Part shown: positions 27,158 through 35,536 of the stretch, piece after piece
Layout: the number at the start of each line of letters is the position of its first letter
Position numbering within the stretch: position 1 is the stretch's first letter
Source: Alphaproteobacteria bacterium
GTDB taxonomy: Bacteria; Pseudomonadota; Alphaproteobacteria; Sphingomonadales; Sphingomonadaceae
NCBI GenBank assembly: GCA_018823325.1
Contig: JAHJIJ010000013.1
Location: forward strand, 1 to 40,098
DNA length: 40,098 nt
Direction: 5' to 3'
Translations under genes and position numbers: made by a program
Notes under the pieces: generated by a model
What the model was told of the DNA's origin: nothing
The model's database searches: none
What the model saw: the letters and a program-made list of their open reading frames with translations, nothing else

Positions 27158-28540
27158 ATGGCATCCTATACCGACGCAGCCGGAGCCGGCACGCCAGCGC
27201 AGGGCCCAGCACCGGGCACGGTCTCCACTGATCTCGGCACGGCGATCGACGATGCACCCTGGAGTCCGTTCCAGAAGCTGCTGCTCGGCTGCTTCGCTTT
27301 GGTCTTCGCGGTTGATGGCCTTGCCAATCAGTCGCTCGGCATCGTGCTGCCCGCTCTCATCGAGGATTGGGGCACGCCGCGCGCGTCTTTCGCGCCGGTC
27401 ACGGCGGCCAATCTCGCCGGCGTGGCATTCGGCTCCGTCATCGGCGGCATGCTGGGCGACAAGATCGGGCGGCGCTGGGCGTTGATCGCCGCGATCTTCC
27501 TCTTCGGCCTGATGACGGTGGCGGGCGGCCTGACGCAGGACGCGACGCAGCTGCTACTGGTGCGCTTCGTTGACGGCCTCGGCATCGGTGCGGCCATCCC
27601 CAACGGCGCAGCCCTGATCGCGGAATTCACGCCCGAGAAGCGGCGCGGCCGGGCCATCGCCATCGGCATGGTGTTCATCCCCATCGGCGGCATCATCGCC
27701 GGCGGCCTGGGGGCCACACTGCTGGAGCTGTTCGGCTGGCGCACCTTGTTCTTCGTCGCCGGCAGCCTGCCGATCCTTGTCGCGCTTGCCTTCGTCACCT
27801 TCCTGCCGGAATCGCCGAGCTTCCTGCTCCGTGCCGGCCGGCATGAAGAGCTGGCACGGCTGCTCAAGCGCTGCCGGATCTCCTACGATCCGGCCCATCG
27901 CTTCGATGCGCCGCCACCGGCCACCACCATGACCGCGCCGCTGCGCCTGCTGCTTTCACCTGCCCTGCGCCACCAGACGCTGCTGCTGTGGGGCGGCTTC
28001 TTCACCTGCCTGATGGCCTCCTACACGATCTTCAGCTGGGTGCCGACGATGCTGAGTACGCTCGGCTTCGACCTCACCATGACCAGCCTTGGCATTACCA
28101 CCTTCCACATGGGCGGCGTGGTCGGGGCGCTGATCAGCGGCATCATCCTTGATCGCGTCGGCTTCAGCCGCACGCACATGGCACTGGCAGGCGGGGCTGC
28201 CGTGCTGGCCGCCATATTGGCCATCATGCTGGGCAGCGATGTCGTGTCTGCGCTCATCATCCTGCCGGTGATGATGGCGCTCGGCTTCTGCATCGCCGGG
28301 CTGCACAACACGCTCTACACGCTGGCGGCGACATCCTACCCAACCGATGCGCGTGCGACCGGTGTCGGCGTCGCGTCGGCCACGGGGCGGCTGGGCGCAG
28401 TGCTCAGCTCCTTCACCGGCGTGATCTCGCTCGATCTGGGCGGTTCCTTCGCCTTCTTCGCGGTGGTTGCCGTGCTGCTCGCGCTCTGCGGCCTCGCCGG
28501 CTACGCCGCCCGCGCCAAACGCAAGGCCGCCCTCGCTTGA
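27158..28540 (+). CDS. MFS transporter, aromatic acid:H+ symporter type
   Basis: 460-aa, 12-helix transporter of the major facilitator superfamily. The loop GDKIGRRWA, DGLGIGAAIPNGAALIAEFTPEKRRGRA and DGLANQSLGIVLPALIEDW match the AAHS family (PcaK/BenK/MhpT-like), which imports aromatic acids with protons. GGAGAGAG precedes the ATG. The N-terminal 30 residues are Ala/Gly/Pro-rich and cytoplasmic. It likely imports the acid released by the neighbouring esterases. Confidence 0.92.
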   Translation: MASYTDAAGAGTPAQGPAPGTVSTDLGTAIDDAPWSPFQKLLLGCFALVFAVDGLANQSLGIVLPALIEDWGTPRASFAPVTAANLAGVAFGSVIGGMLGDKIGRRWALIAAIFLFGLMTVAGGLTQDATQLLLVRFVDGLGIGAAIPNGAALIAEFTPEKRRGRAIAIGMVFIPIGGIIAGGLGATLLELFGWRTLFFVAGSLPILVALAFVTFLPESPSFLLRAGRHEELARLLKRCRISYDPAHRFDAPPPATTMTAPLRLLLSPALRHQTLLLWGGFFTCLMASYTIFSWVPTMLSTLGFDLTMTSLGITTFHMGGVVGALISGIILDRVGFSRTHMALAGGAAVLAAILAIMLGSDVVSALIILPVMMALGFCIAGLHNTLYTLAATSYPTDARATGVGVASATGRLGAVLSSFTGVISLDLGGSFAFFAVVAVLLALCGLAGYAARAKRKAALA

Positions 28541-28580
28541 TCGGCCCGGAAACCTTGCCCATTCGACCAAGGAGGCTCGC

Positions 28581-30071
28581 ATGACATCGCTCACGAACAA
28601 AGGCCTGCGCCGCGTTATGCTGACCGCGCTGCTCCTCGCTGGCGCCACGCCGCTGGCGGCGCAGGGCAATGCTGCGCCTCAGGTCGAGATTGGCCAGGGA
28701 GCCTTGCGCGGTGTGCAAGAGGATGGCGTGCGCAAGTTCCTCAACATCCCGTTCGGCGCATCCACGGCCGGGGAGCGCCGCTGGAAAGCCCCTGCCCCCG
28801 CCTCCGGCTGGAGCGGCGTGCGCGATGCGACGCAGTTCGGCCCGATCTGCCCGCAATGGCGCCCGCCAGTCGATCAGCGACCGATGAGCGAGGACTGTCT
28901 TTCGGTGAACGTCTGGACGCCGGCGGACCGCAAAGGCCCACTGCCGGTGATGGTCTGGATCTATGGCGGCGGCTTTCTTGGCGGCTCCAACCGCGAGCCG
29001 GCCTATGACGGCACGGCGCTGGCAAAAATGGGCGTGGTGCTGGTGACGCTCAATTACCGCATCGGGCCGCTCGGCTTCATGGCGCATCCAGGGCTGACGG
29101 CCGAAGCGCCCTACAAGGCCTCGGGCAATTACGGCATTCTCGACCAGATCGAGGGGCTGAAATGGGTGCGGGACAATATCGCGGCCTTCGGCGGCGATCC
29201 GGGCAATGTGACCGTATTCGGCGAGTCCGCCGGCAGCACCGCGATCAGCATTCTTCAGGCCTCGCCACTCGCGAAGGGTCTGTTCCACCGCGCAATTGGC
29301 GAGAGCACCTCGCAATTCGATCCGGATGGCGGCCTCGTCGGGCGCAAGGATATGCGCGAAGCGGAAACCTATGGCGCGGACTATGGCAAGAAGCTCGGTG
29401 CGGAAACAGTCGCCCAGCTTCGCGCCCTGCCGATGGACGCCTTCACCAAGGAACTGACCTTCTTCTGGCCCACCGAGCGCGACGGCCATGTTCTGCCGGA
29501 CATCGTCTACAACATCTTCGCAGCAGGAAAGCAGAATGACGTGCCGACGCTGGTCGGCGCCAATTCGATGGAAGGCTCCACGATCCGCAAGGACTGGGTC
29601 AAGCGGACCGACGAGAACGCCGCCGATTATGACCGCATCTATGGCGGCTTCGAGGATCAGCTGCGCCAGTCATCCACCGATGCCGTCCAGTGGCAGATGC
29701 GCAGCTGGGCCAAGCTGCAGGCGGAGACCGGCAAGGCAGGCGCGTGGCTCTACTGGTTCGACCAGCCCTGGCCGGGCAAGCCGGAGCTGGGCGCTTTTCA
29801 CGGCAATGAGATCGTCTATGTGTTCCGCAACCTGCAGGTCGAGGATCAGCCCTGGCAGGCTGAAGACCACAGGCTTTCGGAACTGGTGGCGAACTACTGG
29901 GTGAATTTTGCCCGCAACGGCAATCCCAATGGCCCCGGCCTGCCGGAATGGCCGCGCTATGATGATGCTGATCCCAAGGTCATGCGCCTATCGCCTGAGC
30001 CGGCGGTCATCGGCACCCCGCGCGCAGAGGCGCAGGCCTTTCTCGACGACTATTTCGACAAGCGTCGCTGA
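28581..30071 (+). CDS. Exported carboxylesterase, type B
   Basis: 496-aa serine esterase of the carboxylesterase type-B family. Signal peptide MTSLTNKGLRRVMLTALLLAGATPLAAQ. Catalytic features: the nucleophile in VTVFGESAGSTAIS, the acid residue in GANSMEGSTI, the His in FHGNEIVYVF, and the oxyanion loop YGGGFLGGS. ATG at 28581 has AAGGAGG upstream. It ends the plus-strand operon and likely acts in the periplasm on esters; the released acid would be a substrate for the MFS importer just upstream. Confidence 0.95.
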   Translation: MTSLTNKGLRRVMLTALLLAGATPLAAQGNAAPQVEIGQGALRGVQEDGVRKFLNIPFGASTAGERRWKAPAPASGWSGVRDATQFGPICPQWRPPVDQRPMSEDCLSVNVWTPADRKGPLPVMVWIYGGGFLGGSNREPAYDGTALAKMGVVLVTLNYRIGPLGFMAHPGLTAEAPYKASGNYGILDQIEGLKWVRDNIAAFGGDPGNVTVFGESAGSTAISILQASPLAKGLFHRAIGESTSQFDPDGGLVGRKDMREAETYGADYGKKLGAETVAQLRALPMDAFTKELTFFWPTERDGHVLPDIVYNIFAAGKQNDVPTLVGANSMEGSTIRKDWVKRTDENAADYDRIYGGFEDQLRQSSTDAVQWQMRSWAKLQAETGKAGAWLYWFDQPWPGKPELGAFHGNEIVYVFRNLQVEDQPWQAEDHRLSELVANYWVNFARNGNPNGPGLPEWPRYDDADPKVMRLSPEPAVIGTPRAEAQAFLDDYFDKRR

Positions 30072-30078
30072 AATTATC

Positions 30079-30104
30079 GGGCGGCGCGCCGAAGTACGCC
30101 GCCC
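30079..30104. terminator. Hairpin between convergent esterase genes
   Basis: GGGCGGCG (30079-30086) and CGCCGCCC (30097-30104) form a perfect 8-bp stem with a 10-nt loop, 7 nt after the carboxylesterase stop and before the converging hydrolase stop. There is no T tract on the plus side and only a weak ATAATTT on the minus side, so termination is plausible but not certain. Confidence 0.5.
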
Positions 30105-30117
30105 ACCCCCCTCCCAA

Positions 30118-31290
30118 CTAGAAGTCGCGTTCCGCCAGCCACCGGGCGATGAAATCGGCGATCAGATGATTGTTCGTCTCGGTCGGGAAGCCGTGCGTAT
30201 TGCCGACGAAGCCATGCTCATCGAGCGGCACGAGATCGACGGGCACGCCCGCGCGCTCAAGGAATTGCGCGGTGCAGTGATCGTAGCTTGAATGATAGGA
30301 CGCGCCGCCGACCAGCACCATCACCGGCACCCGCGCCAGATTGACGAGGCGGGGCATCTCGCCCTTCACGGTCCAGCAGCCGACCTTGTGCGCATCCTGC
30401 GGCGGTTGCTGCTCGATCGGCCCGAAATCGCGCAGGCGCGAGACCGGCGGATCGAATTGCAGGCCCTCATAGGTGATTCCGAAGGGACGAACCACGGGAT
30501 CGCCCGGTGCGCCCATCGGCGGGGCGTTGTAGAAGGGCGGCCCGTTCGGCTCTGCCGCGATGATCGCCTTGACGAGATCTGGCCTTGCGTCCGCGATCTG
30601 CCAACCGCTTGTTCCTGCACGGGAATGCGTAACCAGAATGGCTGGGCCGATCCGGTCCAGCAGCGCCGCGCCGGCCTCACGGTCCAGCCGATCCACATAG
30701 ATGCTTGTCGCCAGCGCATCATCCGGGGCGCCAAAGGGTACCTCGATGCTCGATTGGCGGGCGCGCCGCATATGCTCATAGGCCGGATCGCCGGGCTGAT
30801 TGGTGCCCGGCAGATGCGCCGGCTGGCTCGTCGCAGGCGGCGGCGCGGCCTCGCCTTCCCGCTTGGGCAGGCTGGTTGGCGGCATCAGCTTCGCGCCGTC
30901 CACAACCTCATAATGCGGCGAGCGCCCGAGGGTCGGCCGATCCACGACATAGACGGCATAGCCCTTGCGCAGGAACATCGTGGCCCAGCCCTCGCGTCCG
31001 TCCGGCGTGCTCCAGAAGCTTGCCCCGCTCGAGGCGCCGCCATGGAAGAAGACCAAGGGATAGGGATGCTTCTGCTCGGCCGGGATCTGGAATTCGACGT
31101 ACATCGCCCCGGAGATCACCGGGCCGGATGGCGTTGCCGCTTCCCGCCCGCCGACATAGAAATTGCCCTGCTTCGCAATGACGAGCGGCGCGCGCGATGC
31201 TGCCGATTCTCCCTCACTCGCCCATGCAGTCGGGCAAAGCGAAACCACCGCGGTTGCCAGCGCAAGCGCCGAGAGAAATCTCGCCTTCAT
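30118..31290 (-). CDS. Exported alpha/beta hydrolase, esterase 713-like
   Basis: 390-aa exported hydrolase. Signal peptide MKARFLSALALATAVVSLCPTAWA. The fold is seen in PLVFFHGGASSGASFW (oxyanion HGG), the nucleophile Ser in VTHSRAGTSGW (SxAG variant rather than GxSxG) and the final His in DEHGFVGNTHGF. The arrangement resembles bacterial esterase 713 (PDB 1QLW). An insertion with Pro/Ala-rich sequence lies at residues about 140-170. Last gene of the minus-strand operon, 7 nt after the third DoxX-like gene. Substrate unknown. Confidence 0.85.
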   Translation of the reverse strand: MKARFLSALALATAVVSLCPTAWASEGESAASRAPLVIAKQGNFYVGGREAATPSGPVISGAMYVEFQIPAEQKHPYPLVFFHGGASSGASFWSTPDGREGWATMFLRKGYAVYVVDRPTLGRSPHYEVVDGAKLMPPTSLPKREGEAAPPPATSQPAHLPGTNQPGDPAYEHMRRARQSSIEVPFGAPDDALATSIYVDRLDREAGAALLDRIGPAILVTHSRAGTSGWQIADARPDLVKAIIAAEPNGPPFYNAPPMGAPGDPVVRPFGITYEGLQFDPPVSRLRDFGPIEQQPPQDAHKVGCWTVKGEMPRLVNLARVPVMVLVGGASYHSSYDHCTAQFLERAGVPVDLVPLDEHGFVGNTHGFPTETNNHLIADFIARWLAERDF

Positions 31291-31297
31291 CGTGCCG

Positions 31298-31855
31298 TCA
31301 GCTCCGCAAATAGACTGTGAGATAAGTGATGCCGATCGCCGCAGCCGTCCCCGCGAGTGCCGCGATCCCGTGGATCGTCGGCCGCAAGCGGACGGGCGTC
31401 GGCACGGATGACGCTATGGTTCCGCCCGGCGGACCGGCACTCCAGACCAGCATCGGCCGGTAGCGGTCGAGATAGCCCAGGGACATGATTGCGTTCAGCC
31501 CAATGATCACCGCCGCTACGCCCATGCCGAAGGGCCTGCCATGCGATGCTGTCACGAAGGCGATCATCAGCGTGATCGGCCAGGCCGCGACCACGGCGAG
31601 CGCTGCAAAGAGATCGAGCAACAGTGCCAGGCCAATGACGACCTCGAGCGCCTTCACCATGGCCATCACGCCGGATTCAGCCAGCGCGGGCACAAGGCCC
31701 GGACCCGGCTGGATCGAGCGGTCGAAGTAGAATTCAAACCAGTAATTGAGGCCATGGAACAGGAACCAGCCGCCATAAAGGAACTGGCAGGCATACACGA
31801 AACCGGCAAACGCCGTGCGCTCGCCGGTATGCGGATCGCTTCTGCTCAGCTGCAT
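31298..31855 (-). CDS. DoxX-like membrane protein C
   Basis: 185-aa membrane protein with four to five helices: FAGFVYACQFLYGGWFLFHGLNYWF, MVKALEVVIGLALLLDLFAALAVVAAWPITLMIAFV, GMGVAAVIIGLNAIMSL and a C-terminal helix. It aligns loosely with DoxX-like proteins A and B in the same cluster (shared HGLNYWF/KALEVVIG layout), so it is probably a more distant member. The ATG at 31855 gives a start near the conserved region; the longer frame is shadow of the TonB gene. Function unknown. Confidence 0.72.
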   Translation of the reverse strand: MQLSRSDPHTGERTAFAGFVYACQFLYGGWFLFHGLNYWFEFYFDRSIQPGPGLVPALAESGVMAMVKALEVVIGLALLLDLFAALAVVAAWPITLMIAFVTASHGRPFGMGVAAVIIGLNAIMSLGYLDRYRPMLVWSAGPPGGTIASSVPTPVRLRPTIHGIAALAGTAAAIGITYLTVYLRS

Positions 31856-31884
31856 GTCAGCCCCGTCCGTATTGTCGGCCAAGA

Positions 31885-31915
31885 CGCCGGGCGGAGCCTG
31901 TTGCCCCGCCCGGCG
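31885..31915 (-). terminator. Strong hairpin between the TonB receptor and DoxX-like C genes
   Basis: CGCCGGGCGG (31885-31894) and CCGCCCGGCG (31906-31915) form a perfect 10-bp GC stem with an 11-nt loop, 10 nt after the receptor stop. Only TCTT follows on the minus strand. It could partly terminate transcription or protect the receptor mRNA 3' end, giving higher receptor than downstream expression. Confidence 0.6.
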
Positions 31916-31925
31916 ATGGATATCC

Positions 31926-34796
31926 TCAGAACTTCTTGGAGATCTGGAAGGAGATGTACCGCCCCATCGAGCTGGAATAGCTCGAGTCAAACCGGATCGG
32001 TGTCGCACCGCCCGCATTGACGACCAGCGGCGGCTCGGCATCGAACAGGTTGAGCACGTTCAGCGACATGGCCAGCCCATCGGTGATCATCGATCCGTTC
32101 TCGCCGAAATTGTAGCGCAGGCTGAGATCGAACGTCGTGATCGCATCGATGTCGGTATACTGATCCGGCACGGCAGCGGGCAGGAAGTCCCGCGTAATCG
32201 TGCGCGAATTCACATAGTTGAGGATGCCGGTGCCCGAGAAGCCGCCGATGTCCACCCCTGCTTCCAGTCTGCCGGTGAAGCGCGCGGGATAGCCGAAGTG
32301 GTTCACTTCATCCTTGAGCGCCACACCCGGAACCGGCGAGGTCTTGTAGTGGAGAACATAGTTGGCCCGCGCGCCGAAGCGGAAGTCCACGCCATCGCCG
32401 TAGAGCGTATAATCGAGCGAGATGTCGAACCCGTCCGTCTCCACAATACCGCTGTTGTTGCGGCGGGCATCGACGATGGCGATCATCGTCGTCGGATCGA
32501 CGAGGCCGAGCACCGGCAGCTGTGGGTCCGCCGTGATCTGGTTCCAGTAGGCAACATATTCGGGAAGCGTGAGCGTCGCCTTGTCCGGGAAGTAGACCGG
32601 GTTGAAGACGATGAAGTCGTCATAATTACCCGAGTTCAGCACCGCACCGATCGGCGCGTTATAAGCCGCCGTGTCGACCTTATCCTCATAGACGATGTTG
32701 TAATAAGTGACACTGAAGTTGAGCCCACGCACCAACTCCGGCGTCACGTCAAAACCGACGGACCAGGTCGTGGCGGTTTCCGGCTTGAGGTCCGGGTTAC
32801 CCCCAATCGGATAGACATATTGGAACGAACCGTCGGCAGGCGAGAGGCCAACCGCAGAGCCGCTGCCCGTGCGCGGCAGGAAACCGGCCGTGGCATATTT
32901 GTTCACGTCCACGAGCGAGGGGGCACGGAACGATGTGCCGTAGCTGCCGCGGAACTGGAGCCCCATCATCGGCGCATAAGTGAGGCCGAAGCGAGGGTTC
33001 GTGGTCGATCCCACATCGCTGTACCGATCGTAGCGGACAGCGGCGTTGAACTCGAGCCGTTCGAGGCCGGGACGCGCGTTATCTCCACCGAACAGCGGTA
33101 TATAAGCCTCGGCGTAGACCGAGCGGACGTCTCGCTCGTTCGAGGTCGGGATACCCCCGAAGACGTTCACGTTCGCAGTGCGCGTATTGGAAAGCTGGCC
33201 GTTGCCGAAGAGATAGTCGAAGCGAACTTCGCCACCGACCGAGACGCGCACGTCGCCACCAGGCAGTGAGAAGAGCGAACCGCCTATGTTCGCCGAACCG
33301 CCATAGGTCTGGTTAAACACCTCAAGTTCGGTCTGGGCACGGAATAAGGCCAGCGTGGCCTCCGAATTGCAGTTGAACTGCTCCCCGTCGCAGAAGGGAT
33401 TGAAGAACGGCACGTCCGCAGGCTTCGTTGTGCCCGCGACGGTCGCGCCCAACGCCCGGTTGAGACCGTTGGTGTTGAGCTGGTTCGTCGCGAGGCTGTA
33501 GCCCTTGTTCTCGCTGTAATAAGCATTGACGTTGGCGTTCCAGTTGCTGCTCAACTCCATCTCCAGGCCACCGGAAATGGCCCAGATCTGCTCATAGCCT
33601 TTAATGGTCAGCGGCCCCAGATCCTCAAGGAAGCTGTAGGGCACCGTCAGCGTACCGCTTTCCGGGCAATCGAGCGTGGCGCTGTCATCTACCTTGCCTG
33701 GCGCGCAAGGACTGAACGGGTTGGTGTTCGGGACGGACAGCGTCGCCGTGGAGGCAATGCCGCGATTGGTCAGCTCGCGCCGCGAGAACAGACCGTCGGC
33801 GACGAAGGTCACCGAATCGTCGAAATCCTGACGGAACGTACCGACAACCGTGTGGCGCTCGCCGGACGGAATGGCATCCGCACCGATCCACGCATTCTCG
33901 CGATTGGCTGTGGACGTCAGATCGCCGAGCGTAACGGAGGTGCCGTCCTGCCCTGCCGGGATGCCGAAGATGGAACCGGGCGCGAACTGGACATTGCCCG
34001 GATTGGTGAGCACCGGATTGGGCGCGCCACCATAAGGCGAGAGATCGCTGTTGTAGAGATTGGGGCGATCCGCCGCCTCCAGCGCCGTGCGGTTCTGATA
34101 TTCATAGGCCAGGAAGAAGCCGCCTGTGGACCAGCGACGCCCCAGCGCCACCGAGCCGATATATTCCTCAACGGAATCGGCAAAGCCGGCGCGCGCCTGA
34201 ACTTCAAAGACATTCTCGGGCCGCCGCATGATGAAGTTGACGACGCCGCCGACCGCATCCGAGCCGTAAATTGCCGAGCCGCCGTCGGCGACGACCTCGA
34301 TCCGCTCAAGGGCGATGGACGGAATGTTGTCCGCATCGAACAGCTGGCCGTTGGCACCCTGCGGCGCAACGCGATGGCCGTTCACCAGGCTGAGCGTGGA
34401 TGCGGTGCCGAGACCGCGCAGGTTGATCGACTTCGCAGCGAAGGAATTGAGCGAGGTATTCTGGATGATCGAGCCGCCTTGCTGCTCGTTATTGCCGCCG
34501 AAGTTCACAACCTGGGGCAGCTTGCGCAGCGCGTCATTCGTGGTGCTGACGCCGAGCTTCTCGATCTCCGCGCGCCCGACCGGGATAACCGGCGAACCCA
34601 CCGGAGCGACGCCCTTGATGCGCGTGCCGGTGATGATGATTGCTGCATCATCAGCCTCTTCGGACTGCTGCGGGGCTTCCGCCTCCTGCGCCATCGCGGG
34701 CGAAACACTCGCGATACCCAGGACCAAAGCAGACACCGAAACCGCCAGTTTCGTGCCGAGCCGTTCCCGGACAGACAAAATCCTCGTGTTCATCAT
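31926..34796 (-). CDS. TonB-dependent outer-membrane receptor
   Basis: 956-aa receptor with signal peptide (ending SPAMAQEA), an acidic linker containing AAIIITGTRIKG as likely TonB-box region, a plug domain with SINLRGLGTASTLSLVNGHRVA and IERIEVVADGGSAIYGSDAVGGVVNFIMRR, and a long 22-strand barrel ending in the terminal Phe of SFQISKKF. ATG at 34796 follows GGGGAGGGAGAG; the adjacent in-frame ATG at 34793 is equally possible. Such receptors import siderophores, sugars or, in sphingomonads, many aromatic and lipophilic compounds. Its place among ester hydrolase and oxygenase genes suggests uptake of their substrate. Confidence 0.96.
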   Translation of the reverse strand: MMNTRILSVRERLGTKLAVSVSALVLGIASVSPAMAQEAEAPQQSEEADDAAIIITGTRIKGVAPVGSPVIPVGRAEIEKLGVSTTNDALRKLPQVVNFGGNNEQQGGSIIQNTSLNSFAAKSINLRGLGTASTLSLVNGHRVAPQGANGQLFDADNIPSIALERIEVVADGGSAIYGSDAVGGVVNFIMRRPENVFEVQARAGFADSVEEYIGSVALGRRWSTGGFFLAYEYQNRTALEAADRPNLYNSDLSPYGGAPNPVLTNPGNVQFAPGSIFGIPAGQDGTSVTLGDLTSTANRENAWIGADAIPSGERHTVVGTFRQDFDDSVTFVADGLFSRRELTNRGIASTATLSVPNTNPFSPCAPGKVDDSATLDCPESGTLTVPYSFLEDLGPLTIKGYEQIWAISGGLEMELSSNWNANVNAYYSENKGYSLATNQLNTNGLNRALGATVAGTTKPADVPFFNPFCDGEQFNCNSEATLALFRAQTELEVFNQTYGGSANIGGSLFSLPGGDVRVSVGGEVRFDYLFGNGQLSNTRTANVNVFGGIPTSNERDVRSVYAEAYIPLFGGDNARPGLERLEFNAAVRYDRYSDVGSTTNPRFGLTYAPMMGLQFRGSYGTSFRAPSLVDVNKYATAGFLPRTGSGSAVGLSPADGSFQYVYPIGGNPDLKPETATTWSVGFDVTPELVRGLNFSVTYYNIVYEDKVDTAAYNAPIGAVLNSGNYDDFIVFNPVYFPDKATLTLPEYVAYWNQITADPQLPVLGLVDPTTMIAIVDARRNNSGIVETDGFDISLDYTLYGDGVDFRFGARANYVLHYKTSPVPGVALKDEVNHFGYPARFTGRLEAGVDIGGFSGTGILNYVNSRTITRDFLPAAVPDQYTDIDAITTFDLSLRYNFGENGSMITDGLAMSLNVLNLFDAEPPLVVNAGGATPIRFDSSYSSSMGRYISFQISKKF

Positions 34797-34880
34797 CTCT
34801 CCCTCCCCTTGCGTCCGGATCATTGGCCGGAAACTTGAGCGACCGGCACCTCGCCAGATCGCTGAAAAACCATAGGTATA

Positions 34881-35510
34881 TTAAATGTTATTTGATTTTG
34901 TATAACCATATCGAAAATTGTCGTCAAGGTGATCCTGCCGCTCCCAGGGCGGAGCAGCACGCACCTTGCCGCGCAACATCGGCCGGTAATGGTGGAAATA
35001 GGCCAGCATCAGCAGCACATTGACGCCAAGCTCGGTCGGCCCGGTCAGCAAGCCGCTCAGCCGCGCCGTCACGAACGTGTTGAGATAGAAGATCGTGACG
35101 CTGGTCGGCACTTCCAGCACGAGCGCCAGCGGCACGAAGCGATTGCTGAGCAGCAGCACGCCCACGATACCTTCCACCACCTTGACCGCAGGGAAGATAC
35201 CCGTCGCGAAGAGCGATTCCAGAAACGGCCCGGCAATGGGGTGCTGCGGCGCGCCCGAGGGCTGCATTTCGGTGAACCAGAAGCGGATGCACGACCAGAG
35301 CAGATGCCCGCCGAAATAAATGCGCATCACATCCGTGGCTTGATCGATGGTCCGCCAATCGGGGTTGTTGCGCGTATTCACGACCGCGACCGCGACGCCC
35401 GCAACCATCGGCAGCCCGAAGAAGAGGAAAGAATCGAAACTCAACAGATTGAACGAAACGCCCGCGATGCAGATCAGCACCGCTGCCATGATCTTGGCAC
35501 TGCCACTCAT
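34881..35510 (-). CDS. DoxX-like membrane protein B
   Basis: 209-aa membrane protein, close paralogue of protein A (26461-27084): shared are VMRIYFGGHLLWSCIRFWFTEMQP, VKVVEGIVGVLLLSNRFVPLALVLEVPTSVTIFYLNTFVT and MLAYFHHYRPML. Five or six hydrophobic helices. ATG at 35510 with GGGGGGAGAG upstream. It lies 26 nt after the LLM gene and 84 bp before the TonB gene. The last ten codons are notably AT-rich and may hold part of the receptor promoter. Confidence 0.78.
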   Translation of the reverse strand: MSGSAKIMAAVLICIAGVSFNLLSFDSFLFFGLPMVAGVAVAVVNTRNNPDWRTIDQATDVMRIYFGGHLLWSCIRFWFTEMQPSGAPQHPIAGPFLESLFATGIFPAVKVVEGIVGVLLLSNRFVPLALVLEVPTSVTIFYLNTFVTARLSGLLTGPTELGVNVLLMLAYFHHYRPMLRGKVRAAPPWERQDHLDDNFRYGYTKSNNI

Positions 35511-35536
35511 TCGTCTCTCCCCCCTGCGCTTGCGGC

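Noticed and set aside
28467..28580. Longer start for the carboxylesterase frame
   Set aside because: The ATG at 28581 has a strong AAGGAGG site and begins a clean signal peptide; the extension would overlap the MFS gene.
31815..33269. 484-codon plus-strand frame opposite the TonB receptor
   Set aside because: Antisense to the receptor barrel; charged low-complexity sequence with no domain.
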